Below, in pieces: positions 42,101 through 43,253 of a stretch of 43,253 nt of DNA (positions are counted from its first letter, which is position 1; every line of letters starts with the position of its first letter). Where the stretch lies: contig JBBSUK010000008.1 in NCBI GenBank assembly GCA_038234975.1, positions 1 through 43,253 of the forward strand. The letters run 5' to 3'. The notes under the pieces were generated by a model, which had not been told where the DNA came from, made no database searches, and was given only the letters and a program-made list of their open reading frames with translations. The DNA comes from Schlegelella_A sp038234975. Its GTDB lineage: Bacteria > Pseudomonadota > Gammaproteobacteria > Burkholderiales > Burkholderiaceae_C. A program made the position numbers and the translations under genes.

Positions 42101-43165
42101 ATGTTCTATCGAGAGAACGGCCAGTTCAAGACGACCTACCGGTCGGACCAGCAGATCTTCCCGATCCTGCAGGACCGGATCGGCATCGCGCTGGTGCTCG
42201 CGGTGGCCTTCATCGGCGTTCCGCTGCTGGCGTCGGAGTACGCGTTCCAGGCGATCCTGATCCCGTTTCTCATCCTGTCGCTCGCCGCGATCGGCCTCAA
42301 CGTGCTGGTCGGCTACTGTGGCCAGATCTCGCTCGGCACCGGCGCCTTCATGGCCGCCGGGGCGTACGCGGCATACAACTTCATGGTTCGCATCGACGGC
42401 ATGCCGCTCATCGTCGCGATCCTGCTCGGCGGCGTCGCGGCGACGCTGGTCGGCGTGCTGTTCGGCATCCCCTCGCTGCGCATCAAGGGGCTCTACCTCG
42501 CCGTCGCCACGCTGGCGGCGCAGTTCTTCCTCGACTGGGCGTTCCTGCGCGTGCCGTTCTTCACCAACACCTCGAGCTCGGGCTCCGTCAGCGCGCCGCC
42601 GCTGTCGGTGTTGGGCCTGTCGATCGATTCGGCGCCGGCCAAGTACATCTTCTGCCTGCTGTTCGTCTGCGTGTTCGCGCTGCTCGCCAAGAACCTCGTG
42701 CGTGGCCACATCGGCCGCGAGTGGATGGCGATCCGCGACATGGACGTCGCCGCCGAGGTCATCGGCATCCGGCCGGTCTACGCCAAGCTGACGGCGTTCG
42801 CGGTGAGCTCGTTCATCGTCGGCGTGGCCGGCGCCCTGTGGGCCTTCGTCTACCTCGGCTCCTGGGAGCCGGCGGCCTTCTCGGTCGACCGGTCGTTCCA
42901 GCTGCTGTTCATGGTCATCATCGGCGGCCTGGGATCGATCGCCGGGAGCTTCTTCGGCGCCGGCTTCATCGTCCTCACGCCGCTGTTCATCAGTGCCGTG
43001 CCACGCTGGCTCGGCCTGCCGATGTCGGTGGCGACGGCCTCGCACCTCGAGTTCATGATCTTCGGCAGCCTCATCGTGTTCTTCCTGATCGTCGAGCCGC
43101 ACGGGCTCGCCCGGCTCTGGTCGACGGGAAGGGAGAAGCTGCGCCTGTGGCCGTTCCCGCACTGA
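42101..43165 (+). CDS. livM: Branched-chain-amino-acid-type ABC transporter permease LivM
   Basis: Second permease (354 aa). A polar N-terminus (MFYRENGQFKTTYRSDQQ), typical of the LivM proteins found beside acyl-CoA ligases, precedes the helices. Marks include 'LSLAAIGLNVLVGYCGQISLG', 'GIPSLRIKGLYLAVATLAAQF', the coupling loop 'REWMAIRDMDVAAEVIGI' and 'MVIIGGLGSIAGSFFGAGF'. The binding protein and second ATPase (livK, livF) are expected just downstream, outside the window. The last 88 bases of the window hold no gene that I can support. Confidence 0.94.
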   Translation: MFYRENGQFKTTYRSDQQIFPILQDRIGIALVLAVAFIGVPLLASEYAFQAILIPFLILSLAAIGLNVLVGYCGQISLGTGAFMAAGAYAAYNFMVRIDGMPLIVAILLGGVAATLVGVLFGIPSLRIKGLYLAVATLAAQFFLDWAFLRVPFFTNTSSSGSVSAPPLSVLGLSIDSAPAKYIFCLLFVCVFALLAKNLVRGHIGREWMAIRDMDVAAEVIGIRPVYAKLTAFAVSSFIVGVAGALWAFVYLGSWEPAAFSVDRSFQLLFMVIIGGLGSIAGSFFGAGFIVLTPLFISAVPRWLGLPMSVATASHLEFMIFGSLIVFFLIVEPHGLARLWSTGREKLRLWPFPH

Positions 43166-43253
43166 CCCGGCGACCGCGCGGACTTGTCCCGATTGAAATG
43201 GATCGCGATTCGGGTTGAACTCGACACCTTTCCCTCACGCACCGGCGGGTGCA

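Noticed and set aside
43166..43253. Start of the expected binding-protein gene after livM
   Set aside because: No start codon with a signal peptide could be read in the remaining 88 bases.

Overview
The window is about 43 kb of GC-rich DNA from a Gram-negative bacterium. It is most likely a betaproteobacterium of the order Burkholderiales. Pointers are the divergent mrcA / pilMNOPQ pair, the cyaY / lptM-lysA neighbourhood, a Burkholderia-type porin ('SSVTLYGTVD' after the signal peptide), coq7, and the very high G/C at third codon positions. No rRNA, tRNA, CRISPR array, insertion sequence or phage gene was seen. The DNA reads as ordinary chromosome with one less ordinary metabolic cluster at the right end.

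Layout, left to right. (1) 1-5916, minus: the type IV pilus assembly operon pilM-N-O-P-Q, followed by the start of a bacterial Ig-like (Big_1) lipoprotein that runs off the left edge. (2) 6203-10520: mrcA (PBP1A), convergent cyaY (frataxin), then lptM-lysA. (3) 10527-16555, minus: a di/oligopeptide ABC importer in the order dppB, binding protein, dppC, an unknown small lipoprotein, dppD, dppF. (4) 16721-19065: a porin with a clear terminator, coq7, and a convergent OsmC-family gene. (5) 19093-20891: a structured leader or small RNA ending in a strong terminator, then ilvA. (6) 20932-32431: a complete type II secretion set, with gspC alone on the minus strand and gspG-H-I-J-K-L-M-N-D-E-F on the plus strand. 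(7) 32563-34207: a cytosolic 5'-nucleotidase and a convergent Crp/Fnr regulator. (8) 34282-43165: TetR regulator, B12-binding mutase subunit, acyl-CoA mutase large subunit, a MeaB GTPase fused to a PaaI-type thioesterase, an AMP-forming acyl-CoA ligase, and livG-livH-livM.

The last block is the most interesting part. The genes overlap by ATGA or TGATG junctions, so they look co-translated. Together they could import a carboxylic acid (LivGHM), activate it to a CoA thioester (ligase), rearrange its carbon skeleton with adenosylcobalamin (split mutase), and maintain the mutase (MeaB). The large subunit does not carry the substrate-pocket residues of methylmalonyl-, isobutyryl- or 2-hydroxyisobutyryl-CoA mutases (Leu and Asn at the positions of Tyr89 and Arg207 of methylmalonyl-CoA mutase, by eye alignment from memory). 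The MeaB-PaaI fusion joins a mutase chaperone to an acyl-CoA hydrolase in one chain. I infer a B12-dependent acyl-CoA mutase pathway of unknown substrate, controlled by the local TetR protein.
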